From: Chloridium humicola
Lineage: Eukaryota > Ascomycota > Sordariomycetes > Chaetosphaeriales > Chaetosphaeriaceae
Assembly: GCA_027569505.1 (NCBI GenBank)
Contig: JAPDFF010000052.1
Coordinates: 1 to 64,000, forward strand
Reading direction: 5' to 3'
Length of the DNA: 64,000 nucleotides
Translations under genes and position numbers: made by a program
Notes under the pieces: generated by a model
Database searches by the model: none
Seen by the model: only the letters and a program-made list of their open reading frames with translations
Told to the model about the DNA's origin: nothing
In this document: piece by piece, positions 31,000-44,109 of the stretch
Layout: each line of letters begins with the position of its first letter
Numbering within the stretch: position 1 is the first letter of the stretch

Positions 31000-33551
31000 A
31001 TGGCGTCGGTCGTGCGATCGACAGCCCTCCGCGCCGGCGGCGCCTGCGTGCGCTGTCGCAAGGGCAAGACCAAGTGCGTCTACGAGAACGGGCGCGCGCC
31101 GTGCAAGAACTGCGCCAAGGGCATGCACGAATGCTACCTGCCCTCCGAGTCCATGAGCCACGGCGGCCACGGCGTGTCGCCGGCGCGAGTCCAGCAGCGC
31201 GCCCGCGAATCTCTGCCCACCGAGCGCGCGGTCTCGAGCACCGCGGGTGATCGCCAGGCGCCGCCCGCCTCGAACGTGTCGCGTCACGTCTCCAACACGA
31301 CCGAGAAGTGAGTTCCATTTTTATTTTCTGTCATCCTTTTTACTTTTCGGTCTTGGTGTTTTTGCCATCTCCCCACGCGTCACGTCAATATTCCCAATTT
31401 TCTCTCCATTTCCGCGCGTTGTTTTTTCTCCCCCTTCCTCTCCGCCCGCGTTGAGTCTGCTCCGGGGCCCGGCTGCCTCCACCCGCCGAGAGGGACGTTT
31501 TCTAGCGCGCATTCTCGGAGGTGGCAGGCAAACGCAACGCCCCAATTTTCTCCGCCCGGCCCTCATTTCCCAAACCGGCTCTCGCAATTTTTCCCTTGCT
31601 CCGTGCGCTCCTTCCCGTGTCCAACGCCGCCACGGCCTGCCAAGAGGCCCGCCACCCTAACCCTGACTTTTACTCCCCCAACACCAACATCACCACTTTA
31701 CTGTCTTCACCAGCTAACAGCCAACCCCTCTAGACTCACCCCCGAGCTGATCCAAGAATGCGAGCGCGTCATCTCCAAGACCCTGCCGGCCTGTGTGGCA
31801 TTCCACAAGCCGTCGTTCCTTCAGCAGTTGAAGACGACGTCCATGGACCCGACCATGGTCAACGCCCTGCTCACCACGGCGGCTCGGTAAGCCCCCCAGT
31901 TTGTTTGCGGCTGGGACTGAACTAACCCGGCCACAGCCACTCGCCTGCCATGATCCGGCGCTACGGCGCCCACGGGGGCGGTAATGCTGCCGCCGAGCAC
32001 TTCGCCTCCAAGACCATCAACCTCGTCATGCAGGCCATCGACCAGCCCAGCCTCGCCGACATCCAGGCTCTGTGCCTGCTTGTCATCCACGAATGGGGCT
32101 GCCGTAACGCCGTGCGCGCCTACGTCTACCTCGGCCAGGCCGCTCGCATGGCCCAGATGTACCGCGTCGTCCACACCCACCACCACCAGCCCGAGCCCGA
32201 CCAGTTCCTCCAGGACGAGTCGCTCCGCCGCACTCTCTGGCTGATCTACATCCTAGACTGCTTCCTCACCAGCAGCCCTGGCCGCTACCCCGCCCTGTCG
32301 TCCCACGACGTCAAGGATGTGTCGCTGCCCTGCCTCGACATGAACTACAACTTCGGCAGCCCCGTCTACGTGCGCACCCTGAACGGTGTCCCGCCCTCCA
32401 CTATGACCGACCCCTCCGGGCCCCTTGCCGAAGTTGGCGAGTTTGGCCACATCGTTCTGGCGACCAAGGCTTGGCGTAACGTCGTCGAGATGATGACCAC
32501 AACCACCCTCGAGACCTTCTCCGAGGAGCAGTGCCTGGCCCTGGAGCAGGACATCGACGCCATCCGGCAGTCACTTCCCCTGCACTTCGCCGACAAGCCC
32601 GGCCAGATCAACCTCCACATTACCATGGGCAGCGGTTACACATATGCCATGATCCACTCGCTGCTCAACTGTGGCACCATCTTTGTCAACCGCCGCCGCA
32701 TCCTCCAGGTCGTCACGGACGAGAACTTCTCAATTGATGCCTGGCGCACCTCTGCCTACCCCCACGTCCAAGCCGTCGACCGCATTTTCGCTGCCTCGCA
32801 CAGCATCATCCACTCTCTCTTGTCTCTCGAGCACGGCGCGGACAAGGACAGCATCCTCTGCTTCCCCATCTTCATGCTGTTCTCCGCCTTCACCGCTGGC
32901 TCGACAGTCGCCTACCTCACCCTCAAGGGCCTGGCTCCCCCCGACGTCACCGAATCGGCCTCAAGCATCGTGCGCGACAGCCTGCGCCTCTGCCACGACG
33001 GCTCCGAGTCGTGGCCGCTTGTCGTCCCCTGGCAGCGCCACCTCTCGGTCATGTCCAAGGTCCTGCGCACCGTTAACGTCGTCCCGCGCGACCTCCACGA
33101 GGACGCCAAGATCAACCGCGTCTCGCCGTCGGTTAAGGACGACAGCGTCTCCCAGGCTGAATCCAACCCCGACCCCATGGACTACGACCAGGCCGTCTCC
33201 GCCCCCGGCTCCCTCGCCCCCATGTCCGCCACCATGGAGGGCGCCCGCGAGGTCAGCGAGCCCCCCGCCCCGCGCCGCCCCGGCGTCACCACTATCAATG
33301 GTGGCTCGGTCGCTGGCGCCTCCACCCCGATCACGGCTAGCCCCCCGCCGCCTGGCAACCTTGTCATCATGCCTAGCAAGGCTGAGTCGCCCGGCGCTGC
33401 GTCCCAGGCCTCGGTCAGCGCTATTCCCCAGGCTCCGCAGCAGGCGCCTGGCCCGGATATTGATATGACGGCTATGGAGCTCTGTGGGGCCTTTGAGCGC
33501 CAGCTGCTGGAGCTCGATGACCTGGCGGCCTTTATGGGAGGTGGAGTGTGA
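31000..33551 (+). CDS. Zn2Cys6 fungal-specific transcription factor
   Basis: Exons 31000-31307, 31734-31886 and 31937-33551 give 691 residues. The binuclear zinc cluster is at about residues 16-45 with spacing C-x2-C-x6-C-x8-C-x2-C-x6-C (CVRCRKGKTKC ... CKNCAKGMHEC). A low-complexity linker follows, and the first intron (426 bp) is unusually long for this window. The fungal regulatory middle-homology domain spans about 110-430, with LCLLVIHEWGCR, LRRTLWLIYILDCFL and SSPGRYPALSSHDV. The C-terminal 150 residues are rich in Pro, Ala and Ser and probably activate transcription. It is nuclear and DNA binding, and such factors usually recognise CGG half-sites. The target pathway cannot be told; neighbours are housekeeping genes. 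Confidence 0.92.
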
Positions 33552-34845
33552 GTCTTCCCTGGAGTCTGGGTTGTGTTTTTATTGTTGGTGGCTTGGCTTG
33601 CTTGGCTGGTGTTGGGCTGCTTGCGCGTCTGCGTCTGCGTTTTCCATGTATCGATCGGTCCAGCTGACCGGTACTAAGGACGCCTAATTAGACGGCTGAG
33701 GGGTGTTGCTGTTTTGAAGCAGCCTTTTAGTCTGTTGGCTTGATGCGTCTTTCTCCTGTTTTTCTCCCTTTTTTGTTTGTTTTCATGGAGGGAATCGTGG
33801 GTTTGCTTTGTCAGGGTGTACTATATCTCACCATCATCCTTTGTTTGGGGCGCGGCAAAAACGACGGTTGCGTGTGGCATATTGATGGGTGGGTAGCTTT
33901 GGTCTTGTTGGAGGGCTGTTGCGAGAGGGTACTGTACTTGTAAGACTACTTTTTCTACCCCCTTTGTTGTTGCTCTCAGGGGTTCCTCGGGGTGGTGGCT
34001 TGTTATCTGGGCGGTGTCCGGCGTGGGACCGCCCCCTTGTCTCTGTCTCTCTGGCAGGATGGTTGTTGGGCTGGCACAGATTTGCTTGGGATTTTTGTGG
34101 TATGGGTTGGGGGACTGGAGTTTGGGGGATGGATTATCCTGTTGGCTTTTTGTCATGGGCGGAATGGGGCGCCATTGCTACTGCTACTATGTTATGGGTG
34201 GATTGCGCGGAATGCAAGTCCGTTGGCTTCACTTTCTTCTGTGTGTATGAGGATAGACAGGACAGGACAGGGCAGGACAGGACGGCAACATGTTGCGCCC
34301 CGTTAAGGGCGGTCTCAACCATGATCTTTGTCCCGTTGCATTTGTGATCTGTTGGGAGGTTTGCCTGGTGGGAGTCGTGTGTCGCCGTCGCCTGCCGGGA
34401 ACCCGGCGGGTTGTCCGATCGTACTACCACACCTGCTGTCCTCCCAAGGCTGTAGACTCGGCCCGGCTTCCCCTTGTGCACCGCACGGAGCGGACGGAAA
34501 GTCTTCCGATGGGCATGGAACTATTGCCCCGTACGTGCAGCTTCCCGAGCCGTTGGCATGGTATCGGGAGACGTTTGCTGTTGCCTGGGATCTTTCTCAA
34601 AAGGCACCGCGAGTCTTACAAGGTCTGTTCAGGGCCCCGATGAGAAGCGGAAGGCTAAGCTATGATGGTCAAGTAAATATCTTGCGGTCGTTACTCATTA
34701 TCTCAGCATCCAAAGGAAGATTAAGAGACACCTGACACCGGCTCCATGCTGCAAATGCCCCGAGATTCCCAACAATAAGCAAACACAATCTCAAACCAGC
34801 CAGACAGACAAATACATCAAAGACGCAAGGCTCACTCCAGCGCTA
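33552..34845. other. Intergenic, 1.3 kb, no gene recognised
   Basis: This lies between the regulator and the convergent channel gene. It contains a GGACA-type tandem repeat at about 34252-34283 and T/G-rich DNA with small overlapping ORFs lacking motifs. Confidence 0.45.
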
Positions 34846-36860
34846 CTAATCACTGTCGCTCCCACTCCCACTCCCCTTCCCCTTCTCCAACGCCTTCGCC
34901 AGCCCCACAACCAGCTCCTTCAAATGCTCAACCTCCTCCCTCAACCTCTTCACCTCAGCCACAGCCGGATCAACCTCCAGATTACTCTTCGCCCCATCCA
35001 CCGCCTTCTTCCACCCATCCGCCTCAAAGTCCATCTGCCCCAGCATCTGCTCCCACTCCTCCACCGTATCATCATCGGCATCACCCCTCGCCCTGTTCGA
35101 GCGGATATCCCTCGCCCAGCGCGTCTCAAAATACGCCGAGATGAGCAGCAGCGGCGAGTACAGCGCGCCCATGACAATATCGTTCAGCCGCTCATACTGC
35201 CGCTTGGGCATCCACCACTCGAGCGGCAGCGCTAACACAAAGATCTCGATGAGGTTAAAGGGCGGGATGAAGACGTTCTCGTCGGGGGCGCGCACGAAGG
35301 TCATGGTCTTGTGCGCAAACATGGCGAGGTACTCGTCGTTGGCGTTGTCGTAGATGTCCTCGTAGGCCGAGTTGTACAGCGCGATGAGGATGTTGAGGAG
35401 GATAACCATGACGACGAAGGTGAAGCAGTAGTAGAGGATGAGGCCGAAGGGGGGCTGGAAGCGCTCGAAGCCGCTGAAGTCGGGGGACTGCATGACCGCG
35501 TTGGCCATGGCTTGGATGATGAAGATGATGTCCTCGAGCACGCGGTCGTCGGCGTAGTCGAGCCCGACAAAGGCCTGCAGGAAGCCGACTACGATGACTG
35601 CCAGCAGGGCGAAGAAGATGATGGACTCCTTCATCATGACTTTCAGCACGACCAGCATGGCGCCGAAGAAGCGGAAGCTGTCGAGGTACAGCAGCAGGCG
35701 GCACCAGAACATGGGCGCGCTGACGGCCAGGAAGCTGTAGCTCAGCGTGCTGTAGTGGTGCTGCAGGTCGCCGCTGTGCTGCGCCAGCGCCATGCAGCGG
35801 AACACAAAGCTCGTCGTCAGCAGGCCGTACAAGAACGAGTTAAAGGCGTTCCAGAAGTTGAGGATGTGGTAGCCCGCCTTCCAGAACTTGGTGATCTCAT
35901 CGCAGATAAAACCCAGCGTAAACAGGTACACCAGCGCCTCGACAAAGTCGAACCCCCCGTCGGCGTTGACCGTGTTCATGGCGATGGTGTACAGGGCGAG
36001 GTAAGCGAACGACATGAGCATCTGGGTCGCATTCTGGTACATGGGCGCGCGCATGCGGTCTGGGTCGAGATGCGCCGCGTACGACATGTTGTCGCGGTCC
36101 TTGTAGTCGACGAACGTGGCCGGGTCGTTCTCATCCTGCACCAGCCAGCCGCGCCAGAGGTGGTTGATGCATTTCTGGTAGCCAGAGGAGCCGATGACGC
36201 GCAGCGCGTGCAGGTCGACGGCCTTTTCGATGACGTTGACCGGGTGTGTCGAGCGCCCGTCGACGAGGATGGAGTAGCGCTTGAGGAGGACGTCGTGCAG
36301 GAGGAACTTCGAGTCTTCCTCGGACTCGATGCTGGCGAGCTGTCAGTAAGGAGAGAGGGGACCGGGAGCTGCCCCTCTTACATCTTCTTAGCGATCACCT
36401 CGCAAGCGATAGCGCGCAGCTGGTGCAGATCCGCATCCCACAGCTCAACCAGCGCCTGATGGTGCCACCAGCGCTTGTTGACCAGCAGGCAGAACACGAC
36501 ACAGGCGCCATGCTCTTGGCCGCCCGCCTCCTTCGCCGCCTGGATAACCAAGGGAGTTATGACCTTGCTGTGCGGGCTCGTCACCTGTTCCTCGTTGAGC
36601 TCGCAGGGCACACACTCCTCGATGAGGTGGCGGATGCGCAGGGCGACTTCGGTGACCGTCTTGGCGGGGATGGCCGACTGGATGCGTTCGTCGCGGTACG
36701 TGGGGAGGACTGGAGCGGTTAGTCAGTCTTGGGCAAGTTCTGGTGAAAGGGAGCGGGACTCACATCGCTGCGACTCGTCCCACCAGTCCCGGCGCTCATG
36801 ATGTCCTCGCCGCGGGTGCAAGTCCCAACCCAGGAAGCGGGCCCATCTTTGTCCCGGCAT
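34846..36860 (-). CDS. YVC1: Yvc1-type TRP-like calcium channel of the vacuole
   Basis: Exons 36860-36764, 36709-36382 and 36331-34846 give 636 residues. A cytosolic N-terminal region (about 33-225) starts LPTYRDERIQSAIP and ends with IESEEDSKFLLHDVLLKRYSI, both typical of fungal Yvc1. Six membrane helices follow (about 230-510), with the pore-helix region after MKESIIFFALLAVIVVGFLQ and the last helix FTFVVMVILLNILIALYNSAYEDI. The C-terminus has a short coiled coil (VKRLREEVEHLKELVVGLAKAL) and ends in Gly/Ser/Asp repeats. The family releases Ca2+ from the vacuole in response to stretch, Ca2+ and redox. The first exon was chosen by phase: only the frame with RRDWWDESQR joins exon 2 correctly, and 36860 is its first ATG after a stop. 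Confidence 0.88.
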
Positions 36861-37853
36861 TCTGGACCTCTGTTCGGTTGGTGTTGAACGCGACGCGGTC
36901 GACCTTTGTGGATGGTATCAATCACGACGGGACGACTCCGAGGTGCTCGGGGTGTCGATCCGAAGGAGCGTCTTGAGGCGTGGGAATGTTTGACAGAGAG
37001 CAGGAGGCTGGGAAACGGAGAAAAGAGACGGGAAAAGAGGAGAAGCTCCTCTCGCGACAACACCATCTCGGCGTCAATGGCACTGGTTCGGCGCTGCGAT
37101 TGGCGTCAACAGACGAACAAGGTTGCAGCGAGCTAGTCCCAGATGACGTCGGAGACAGGGGAGCTTATCGTTTAGTAATAGAGACCTAACAGATAGCATA
37201 ACAGTTAAGGTCACAATAAGATAGTAACTTAATAGCATAAAGCTAGCGCTGCAGGGATTCAGCTACAAGTCCATGAAACAGGCCATGGTCCAGACCCCAC
37301 TGGCTGCTCGTTTCAGCAATCAAGAAACGCGAAGCAACATCTCCCGAAGCGAGGACAATAATGCTTGTTTTTTTGGCACATTTTCCGATAGTTATTGGAT
37401 GTGGTGTCGACCTGACATAGGACGATGCTCAGAACCAGGGCTGATTTACACATCCTTGCCAGTTGCTGTCTTGAGAAGGACTGTCACAACGAGAAAGTCG
37501 AGACCCGGGTTTTGCCAGATCTTGGTGTTTATTAAGTCAGTATTAACTATTGGAAATTCACGCCGAGTATAGTACTGTTGCACATCCAAACCTGTCCATC
37601 GCCAAGCCCATGTCCATCTATCCTGACCCTTGTGCCCCAAGCCCGCCCCTGGCACCATCCAAGCTCCCAAACGACCAGGCAAAAGAGCAGAGGAAGAAAA
37701 ACAAGACATGTTGCTGATATAGTGAGAAACCCAGTAATTCCATCAAGCCAATCACTTGCAGAAGGGATATCAACCGCCGTCGCGACGAAACGCAAACGCC
37801 CTGAAACGCAGAAACAACAGACAACACAGCAACCATCAACCTCCAACCCCCCA
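36861..37853. other. Intergenic, 1.0 kb, with an AT-rich patch
   Basis: This is upstream of the channel gene and downstream of the AAA ATPase. The patch at about 37160-37250 is rich in TA dinucleotides with short repeats of the TAACAGATAG/TAACAGTTAA kind and may be an old RIP-mutated transposon scrap. No gene is recognised. Confidence 0.4.
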
Positions 37854-40800
37854 TCAGAAATAACTCCGCATCGCATCATCATACCCCGACCCGCCCTTGA
37901 GGTCCCTCTCAAAGTGTTTTTGCACGTCAAGCACCTGGCTGATGTGGCTCATAGCCAGCGGCTCGGCCTTGTTAACGGCCAGCGCCTGCGCCGTGCGCAC
38001 CGTGTTCTTGATCTGCCGCCCGTTGAGCTCGTTTCGCGCCAGCTTGTCGTAGTCCTCCTCGCTAAACGGCATCAGGCTAATCTTCTCGAGGATGCGCACC
38101 CGCTCGATGAAGATCTTGAAGATGGCCTTCTTGGCGCGGTGGTCCAGGTTGTCGTAGCGGAGGGCGATGTGGATGCGGGATTGGAAGGCGTCGTCGAAGG
38201 TCTGCGGGGGGGTGCGTTAGTCACCGGGTCACGATCTCATTTACTGGGGGTGGATGTGTTTACCTCAACCCGGTTCGTCGTCAAGAACAGGATGCCCTGG
38301 AAGTACTCAAGCTGCCGCAAAAAGATGCTGACCAGCGCGTTGCGGTGGATGTCGTGCATGTTGCGCTTCTCCAGGAACACATCGGCCTCGTCGAGCAGCA
38401 GGATTGCGCCCCACGCGTGGCAGATGTCGAGTATCTTCTGCAGCTCGCTCTCAAGGTACCGCGAGTCGGTGCCCAGCTCCCCGGCCGACGCCATGTACAG
38501 CGGGCATTTGAGCAGCTCCGAGATGCCCTCGGCCGTCAGCGTCTTTCCGGTGCCTGGGGGCCCGTGGAGAACGGCTGTTGCATGTTAGCTTGATGCACGC
38601 CCGCGGTTGAGAGACCGAGGGTTGACATACCAACGAGGCCCTTGCCCTTGCCCTGGATCACATCGTCGATGCTCTCGGCGGCGTGGTACTTGTGGGATTC
38701 GACGAGCGCCTGTCCACTCCTGTCAGCCTCCTGCCAAACCCGTAGCACCAGAACCCAACATACCTTGACGATGTCCTTCGTCTTAGGTTCCAACACCAAA
38801 CTCTGATACGCAGTCTCATTCCACTGGATCTCCTTGACGCCCGACACGGTAAACTCCAGCCACAACTTCTCAGCAAACGCAAACCCCAACACAACCGGCG
38901 ACGCAGTCAGGTACTCCTCGTCGCTAAACTCAAGGACCGGCTTGGTGTCCTTGGCCCCTGGCTCTCCAGGCTTCCCCTTCTCCTCGTCGCCATTCACGTG
39001 CGGCGAGCCATCATCACCGCCCTTGGCGTCCACCTTATCCAGCTTCTCCTTCCCGCCGGCGCCCTCATCGTTGTCAACCTTGGGCATGCGCACAAACTTG
39101 ACATTCCCCTTAGTATCATGAAACACCTTCGTCACAAACTTGAGCTTATCCGTATCAAGCTCCACATCACCTCCCACATCCGAGTCACACCCACAGCAGG
39201 ACTCATCATCCGAATCATCATCATCGTCATCATCCGACAACAGATCATGATCCTTGGGGCGCACCAGAGAGATGGGATAGTTGGGGTTGATGCGGCGGTG
39301 GATGCTGGGGTCGACCATGATGCGGCCGTTGATGTTGACCTTGATGACGGACTTCTTCTTCTTGTAGTAGGCCATGCCCTGGTGGCTCTTGTAGTGCACG
39401 CCGCTGAGGGAGACAAACTTCTTGCCGCGCTCGACCAGGTCCTTGCGCAGCTGGCTCTCGTTCTTGTGGTACTTGAGCGGGTAGCAGCCAAGGGACGTGA
39501 TCTTGCGCGCGCCCCGGAAGTCGCCGATCTCTTCTGACATGCTGCCGAAGCCGAATTGCTTGCCGTCGTATTCGAAGTACTGGGAGAAGTTAGATTGTTT
39601 GCGCAGAAGTGGGGAAAAGGAGGCCGTCAGTCATCATACCTTGCCCTCGATGTAGTAGTACTCGCCCCGCACAATGCTGTGGTGCTTCTCAGCCATCTCC
39701 ACCTTGAACACGCGCGGCTCGTCGTGCGAGCCGTACGTAGTTGTGTACGCCAGCGTGTTGGGCTTCCACAGCGCCCAGAGCAGGTCGAACGTGATGAGGC
39801 CATTCTCCAGCATGGGGTAGAGGCTCCGCTTGACGTCGGCATAGTCCTTGTCAATGTACTTGATGAGCACCTTGAGGTACTGCCGCTTCTGCTCAATCCG
39901 CTTCTGCTCCTTCTTGCGGTCGTGCTTGTCGCCTTTGAGCTTGGTCTTCTTGAGCTCCTTGGAATGCTTGCGGAGGTCCTCAAGGTATCTGGCAGTATGT
40001 CAGCATCAGTTTTTCAGACACATGTCCAGGACAAGCAAAGACTCACAGGAAAAGCATATTCGGATCCAGTTTCGGCGTATCATCAACCAAGCTCACCCCC
40101 TTAATATCCCCAATGACATCCTGCAGCACCTCCCGCAGCAGCTTGCTCTTGATGTCGACAATAGTAGCCTTGTACTTGCCCTCCCAGTCGAAAGTGCGGC
40201 GCACATGGAAGATAAACTCGTCGTACTGCGCGTCGACGGTGCCCTCAGCCGTGTCCTGCAGCTTGTAGTTGTGTATCGTGTCGTCCCACACCTGGTCGAC
40301 GCGCTTGTAGTCCAGCTTGGTCGCCTTCTGCCGTTTCTTCTTGTCCTTCAACTGCTGCTGCTTGGCGTCGAGGAGGTTGGGGTCCATGCCACCGAGCCCG
40401 CCGAGCCCCCGCCCTGGAGCACGGGCGCCTCCGCGACGGGCCCGGGTGGCGTTGTGGTAGATGGGAGGAGGTAGGTTGTTGGTGATGCCCGTGTTGTAGT
40501 GGGATGAGCTGCCACCGTGGTGGTGCTGCTGTTGCTGCAACAACTGGTGTTGCTGTTGCTGCTGCTGGAGGAGAAGGAGCTGCTGGATCTGCTTGGCCAG
40601 CTCTGCTTGGCTGGGAACGGGAGTCTCGTTGTCGTCGCTGTCGTCGCTGTCGGAAGAATCCGAGTCGGAAGTGGAGCTGGATGACGTCTCCGTCTTGACA
40701 GGCCTTTTGCCCTTCTTTGTGCGCGTCTTCTTCTTGGTCTTCTGAGGTTCCTGGCGCTTCTTGGTCACCCGCTTCTTCTTGGTGTCCTCTGCTTCGGACT

Positions 40801-41101
40801 CGCTCTCATCCGAGGAGGAAGCAGACGATCCATCGCTGCTGTCATCGCTGTCCGAATCTGACGACGATTCTACAGGAGACGCCGCCTTCTTCTTCTTCTT
40901 CTTCCCCTGCTTGCTCTTGGCGTGCTTCTTGTTGCACTTCTCCTTGGCGGACTTCTTGTTCGCGTCGGTCCTATCGCTGGTCTTCGTCTCTCCGTCGGCC
41001 GGCTTGGCGCCGCTTTCAGGAGCCTTGGGTTCCTCCCCCTTCGCCGGAGCGGGAGGGTTGCCCTCGCGGACGTCGGCCGAGGTCTTGTCTTCAGAGTTCA
41101 T
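37854..41101 (-). CDS. Large AAA ATPase with a charged, glutamine-rich N-terminal region
   Basis: Six exons (41101-40047, 39988-39640, 39579-38764, 38709-38631, 38574-38264, 38201-37854) give 985 residues with all phases closing. The first 230 residues are low complexity: Lys/Glu blocks, KKKKKK, Ser/Asp runs, then a poly-Gln/His tract. A conserved fungal middle part follows (about 250-700), with YYYIEGKYFEYDGKQFG and TSLGCYPLKYH. The AAA module has Walker A GPPGTGKT (Lys777), Walker B ILLLDEAD (828-831), TTNRVE as sensor region, SRIH with the arginine finger, and a lid domain to the end. This architecture is common in filamentous ascomycetes, where the function is mostly unknown. The charged tail may bind nucleic acid or direct nuclear entry (inference). 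Confidence 0.9.
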
Positions 41102-44100
41102 CTTTCAAGTGGTAGTCGCAACACTCCAAAGGGCTGCGCTACGGTTTCTGGATGGATGTAGACGGCTTATCGAGGTTCACCAGTGGGATGAACGAGGATG
41201 CGGGAGCAGGAATTGCGACGAGGGCGGCGGAGAAGAAAAGTAGGAACCGGCTGGAGCCCCGGAAAGAGGTAAGAATGCTGTGTGACACACAAGCGCGACG
41301 TGGCCGGCCTAAGGGCGAACCTGGAGCAATGCAGCAAGTGCAGGAGCAGGGCCGGGGAGGGCAGTCGGCGCAGGACTAGTTCACGGAGCGGCGACTCGGC
41401 AATCTGTTGGCGCGTCGTATCTGGTCAGCGAGAGAGGAAGGAAGTGCGCAAGTGGAAGAGCAAGAACAGTGGCGCTTCTGTTTGTGGAGGGCCAGCGCAG
41501 AGGAGGTAAAACAAGTGGAAGATGCGCGCGCGGGAACACGCCGGAGGAGAGACCGGCGGAGGCGAGATGCGACAGCCCGGAACAGTGAAGGCGGAAGCGA
41601 GGGCAGCCGGGAAAGACATGGAGCACATCAACACTTTACCTGCCTGTTCGAACCCGGTTGCGTCCGATATGCGGAAGAGAGACGCTGCAGTGCTCGCTAT
41701 GCGGCGTAACCTCACTGGCAGAAGCAGAGGACGATGCAGGATGAGCTGTCTGCCGTGTGCGGTTTGCAGATGTCGGTGAAGATGGTGGAGGGAGCAGAAG
41801 AGGTGTGACGGCTGGGCAGAGCAGGGGAAGGTTGCGCCAAGTCGACGGGGGTGAGCGCCTGGGTTCTCAGCTCTCCCAAACTGTTGGGATCAAACCACGA
41901 GGGCACTTGTGCAAGATCTTGGGCTGGAGGGAGAAGGCGACGCCAGAAGGCAAGAAGAAGAAGTGGCGCGTAGCTACCTGATATACCTCTGGCGAAAGGG
42001 GCAGTCCAGCAGGAAGCTGAGTTCAGCCTGGGGTTCCGGAGGGAAGGGGAGATCAAGAGCAAGGTTGAGGTGGATGACGCCTGATCGCTTAAGTACTGCG
42101 TCCGTCCACAAGGCACGACATGGCGGCGAGGCTTCGCGCAACTGCATGTGAGGATGAGCCGCAGAGGATGCGAACTCCCGCCTTGGGCAGCCTTGTTTTG
42201 CCTGAGTGGACAGCAGCTTGCGTTGGGGACAGGCAGCGGCCGCTGCCTGTGCCCTTGACCCCGGATCTGCCGTGGCAGGGGGAGGTGTTGGTGTCTCGGG
42301 ACTGGTGGAAGGCCTGCTGGGATTAAGGAAACCCCACTGCTTGGCCGGCTCGCTTGTTGGTTGCAGGCCGGTTGGTCGTCTTCCTCTGTTCAGGAAGGGA
42401 TCTGACATGGGCAGCAAAATGCCGGGAAGCCTTCCTGGTGGCCGGTGAGAGTTGAAGGACGAGAAGACTCTCGGTTGGTTGGGGAACCCGCTCCCAAACC
42501 ACCCCGGGAGAAACTTCCAACGTTACGAATCTGCTGGGCAGTGGGGAGTTTAGTGATGTGCCACCAAGACGGGCTTGTATCTGCCGAAGCGTGTCTGTCC
42601 TCAGGGAACGAACGCCTTGTCTGTAAGCCGGCAGTCTCGGCCCTGGGATTGGGTCTGCTGGAGCGCTTCATGGCACATGGGGAGGCCAAGAGATGCCCCC
42701 AAAAGGCAGGCTTGCCGTCCAAGACGCGGGTTGGCCAGCTGCAGATACCGCCCCGACCCAACATGCAGGAAGGCGTCCGGGAACAGATGCACATGGGCTC
42801 CAATTGTGGCCGGCGCTTACAGGCAGTCGGCAAATCTTGTGAGGGAGGCGGCCAACAAGGCTGAACGTGCACGGAGGATCTGGCATCGCACATCTCCAAA
42901 GGCTGCGGCACTGAGAGGTGTCCACACAACCCAAGACTTCCGCGCTTGCGTTTATACAATTGTGACGAGATGCATGGTGCACCTTGCTGGAGGATGCAAA
43001 CCAAGGGCATGGCACAGAACTAGGCAAGGACCCGAGACGGTGGCCACCTCCTTGATGCTAGGTCGGGTTCCTTGTGTGACCTGCGAGGGCGAGCGGGGGG
43101 GAAGTTACATAGGGTGAGAAAAACTCCAAACGAGAAATGAGGCAAGATTCGGGTCCAGCTCCATGTCAGGCAAGCCATGATGGGTTGGGGTCGACCCCGA
43201 GCCTTCGGATGGCACCGCTGTGTACCACGTCCCGAGTTCGTCGGTTGGCATCCGGACGGCCGGGCCGCGCTTGCGTACATCTGTCGCCTCGAGGATGTGG
43301 GTTGTCCTGTGGCTTTCCGGACGAATTTGAACGGGGCGAGCAGCGGCGGCGGCATGCAGAACTTCGGGGTCGGAGGGGCTTGGGGGCTGCTGAGCCCGGG
43401 TCGCCGTCGTGGGATGGCATGATGACTTGGCGCGGTGCTTGATTGGCGGCACCAGGCGCCGGGCATGCTGCCCTTTTGCAAAGCCCAGAGTGCCGGATGG
43501 GACACAGGCCGATAAGCCTCAACGACGGCCCCTCTCGAGGCCGAGAAGCTCAGCCGAGGGCACAGGACTGTATCGGCGGCAGGCCAATTTATGCTTCTCG
43601 TAACGAACGGGAACTTGCTGGCCTGCCGTGGCGCGGCCATTGCGCTGGGAGGCACAAGGAAGACGGAAGATCTGGGCCTTGTGTGGCGGGTGTCCGAGGA
43701 CGGATGATGGGGACGGGGACAGCGTCGAGGTCGCACTGTCGATGAATTGCGCAGCTTGCGCCGATTGGCACTTGGCGGATGCACCACTGCCGTCTTCTTC
43801 CTGGTTGGTGGGCTCCGGCGTCGGTCATGTCACACAATGGCGCACAAAGGCGATTCCAAGGTTCGAGAGATGATCGATCTCAGTTCCGGAGGTTGCATGG
43901 AGGGGATGTGGAGGAGTGGGGACAGTGGCTGCCTGGAGGTGAGAGAGAATTCGACAGAAGCTCAAGAGAGGAAAGAGCAACTCAAACCAAAAATTCACCG
44001 CAACGATCGTTTCACGTGACAACAACACAGGATCTCGGTCGCTTGCCAACTCCAAAAATAGCATTTCATTTTCCAAAAGATCGACGGAAAGTGAGACACC

Positions 44101-44109
44101 GGCACCCTC
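41102..44109. other. 3.0-kb stretch between divergent genes, no gene recognised
   Basis: Both flanking genes are transcribed outwards. ORFs up to about 206 codons occur (for example 43010-42390 minus and 42445-42864 plus) but overlap each other, and none shows a domain or a codon pattern like the real genes. A noncoding RNA or long leaders are possible. Confidence 0.5.

Noticed and set aside
35311..36459. 382-codon plus-strand ORF
   Set aside because: It is exactly antisense to the Yvc1-type channel exon and consists of charged low-complexity sequence produced by the codon bias of the real gene.
36719..37066. Alternative first exon for the channel gene starting at ATG 36799
   Set aside because: Its phase does not join exon 2; the frame starting at 36860 does and gives a plausible RRDWWDESQR sequence.
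37160..37250. TA-rich patch as a second MITE
   Set aside because: Short repeats occur, but no inverted ends or target duplication could be found.
42390..43010. 206-codon minus-strand ORF
   Set aside because: It shows no domain, overlaps plus-strand frames of similar length, and has an irregular Cys/Pro/Arg-rich composition typical of chance frames.
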